NCBI RefSeq assembly: GCF_028736155.1
Contig: NZ_CP117879.1
Location: 1-64,000 of the forward strand
Direction of reading: 5' to 3'
Origin: Flavobacterium sp. KACC 22763
Lineage (GTDB): Bacteria; Bacteroidota; Bacteroidia; Flavobacteriales; Flavobacteriaceae
DNA: 64,000 bases
The translations under genes and the position numbers were made by a program. Numbering within the stretch: position 1 is the stretch's first letter; the number at the start of each line of letters is the position of its first letter. Of this stretch, positions 62,818 to 64,000 are shown piece after piece. The notes beneath the pieces are model-generated. The model ran no database searches. It was given only the letters and a program-made list of their open reading frames with translations, and was not told the DNA's origin.

Positions 62818-63058
62818 AATACTTAGGATTTTTTTAAGGTTAAAAAATTAATTAAGTTATTGGAAGAAATGCAATCTAAAAGCCTAAAAGAGAATCATAA
62901 AATATTTTTTTTAAGGTTCTTTTTTAAGGATTCTATAATCAAATCAATACTGTTTTTGGATTAATCTAATTGTATATCAAATATAACGAATTTTTTCTTA
63001 TAAAATGAATGTCTTTTTAACAGTTTTGCAATGTAATCCAAATCATTTTGAATATTTT

Positions 63059-63086
63059 TTTGTTTTCTTCTAATGAAATAATTTTG
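63059..63086 (+). promoter_or_regulatory. Promoter of pabB
   Basis: TTTG at 63059-63062 and TAATTTTG at 63079-63086, spaced 16 bases, match the Bacteroidota consensus. A second TAATTTTG is at 63090-63097. The 299-base gap upstream is otherwise AT-rich with no gene. Confidence 0.55.
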
Positions 63087-63116
63087 TCGTAATTTTGACC
63101 TTTAAAATTACCATTT

Positions 63117-64000
63117 TTGAGAGTTTCCATCCGTAAAAATATTGCCAATCCTAAACTGTTTAAGGAACAGCTTTTAAGTTGGGCGCAGCAATTTCGCGAA
63201 GTCGTTTTTCTAGACAGTAATTCTTATCCGCAGCAGTATTCAAGTTTTGACTGCATATTGGCAGTTGATGCTTTTACCTCTTTAAAAACAGACTATTACA
63301 ATGCTTTTGAAGATCTAAAACAATATCAGCAAAACACAAAAGACTGGCTTTTTGGATATCTTTCTTATGATTTAAAGAATGATATTGAAAATCTTCAGTC
63401 TAATAATTTTGATGGTTTACATTTTCCCGATTTGTTTTTCTTTCAGCCTAAAAAGGTTTTTACACTAAAAGGAAATGAACTCGAAATTCAGTATTTAATG
63501 CTTTGCGATGATGAACTTCAAGAAGACTATGAAGAAATCGTAAAAGTTCAAACTGAAACATTTGTCACACTGAGCGGAGTCGAAGTGCAGCAACGCATTT
63601 CGAAAGAATTGTATGTTGAAAAAGTGAATCAAATGCTTCATCATATTCATATTGGAGATATGTACGAAGCCAATTTCTGTATGGAATTTTATGCTGAAAA
63701 TGCAATTATAAATCCGTTAGAAAAGTTTTTGAAACTAAATGAAATTTCGCAAGCGCCTTTTTCGGTTTTCTTTAAAAATTACAAACAATATCTGCTTTCC
63801 GCTTCTCCTGAACGCTATTTGAAAAAAGTAGGAGATAAGATTATTTCGCAGCCAATTAAGGGAACTTCAAAACGTTTTGCTGATTTAGCTGAAGACGAAA
63901 AGTCAAAAAATATTTTAGCCTCTGACGCCAAAGAACGAGCTGAAAATATCATGATAACCGATTTGGTTCGTAATGATTTATCGCATACAGCGCAGAAAGG
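63117..64000 (+). CDS. pabB: Aminodeoxychorismate synthase component I (partial, runs off the right edge)
   Basis: The frame opens with a TTG at 63117 (LRVSIRKNIANPKLF); an in-frame TGA lies at 63096 and no ATG is suitable, so TTG is the start. It is open to the right edge, 294 codons. Chorismate-binding enzyme motifs are present: IHIGDMYEANFCMEF (~178-192), LLSASPERYLKKVGDKIISQ (~226-245) and PIKGTSKR (246-253). The Lys in PIKGT is the feature of PabB rather than TrpE (PIAGT). AERAENIMITDLVRNDLS follows. PabB makes aminodeoxychorismate for folate. Confidence 0.93.
   Translation, partial: MRVSIRKNIANPKLFKEQLLSWAQQFREVVFLDSNSYPQQYSSFDCILAVDAFTSLKTDYYNAFEDLKQYQQNTKDWLFGYLSYDLKNDIENLQSNNFDGLHFPDLFFFQPKKVFTLKGNELEIQYLMLCDDELQEDYEEIVKVQTETFVTLSGVEVQQRISKELYVEKVNQMLHHIHIGDMYEANFCMEFYAENAIINPLEKFLKLNEISQAPFSVFFKNYKQYLLSASPERYLKKVGDKIISQPIKGTSKRFADLAEDEKSKNILASDAKERAENIMITDLVRNDLSHTAQK

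Overview
The window looks like chromosomal DNA from a Flavobacterium or close relative (Bacteroidota, Flavobacteriia). It is AT-rich. Candidate promoters fit the Bacteroidota TTTG / TANNTTTG pattern. One secreted enzyme ends in a type IX secretion (T9SS) sorting domain. Gene neighbourhoods such as ftsK-lolA-lptFG-ribB are typical of the group, and intergenic gaps are full of short palindromic repeats. No rRNA, CRISPR array, prophage or insertion sequence was seen.

Left third (1-23507, minus strand): one long run of seven co-directional genes that leaves the window on the left. In transcription order they are a small membrane-anchored protein, a lipoprotein, a 1990-residue secreted protein, a 713-residue secreted protein with Ig-like repeats, a leucine-rich-repeat protein ending in a YD/RHS-like tail, a LolA-fold-like secreted protein, and an RHS/YD-repeat giant of at least 3518 residues. 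The RHS core of the giant is split by a roughly 770-residue insert carrying calcium-binding Asp-rich repeats. This is the most unusual system here; its function cannot be read from the window, and the C-terminus of the giant, where a toxin domain could sit, is outside it.

Middle (23.7-43.5 kb): a Pmp3-type membrane peptide; a Crp/Fnr regulator followed by an SDR oxidoreductase, an exported glyoxalase-SnoaL fusion and an ABM monooxygenase; tRNA-Ser(UGA); an envelope and vitamin block (acyl-CoA thioesterase, RibB with a decayed GTP cyclohydrolase II half, LptF/G permease, LolA, FtsK, diacylglycerol kinase); a thiol-peroxide defence block (Tpx, thioredoxin, peroxiredoxin); and a peptidoglycan-recycling block (NagZ-like GH3, GNAT, AmpG-like permease, GHL10 glycosidase, AnmK).

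Right (43.8-64 kb): small hypotheticals; a large FAD/Fe-S dehydrogenase of the YdiJ type; an APC amino-acid permease; a DUF695 protein; a 1309-residue T9SS-secreted GH57-like protein with three starch-binding-type modules; a Cys/Met-metabolism PLP enzyme divergent from an Lrp regulator; a ParE-type toxin-antitoxin pair flanked by ~210-bp direct repeats; dihydrolipoyl dehydrogenase; a lipocalin lipoprotein; a DoxX protein; and the start of pabB, cut by the right edge.

Several dispersed repeat families sit between genes. One of them (near 45.1 kb and 58.1 kb) shows compensatory base changes in a hairpin, which is direct evidence for a conserved nucleic-acid structure.
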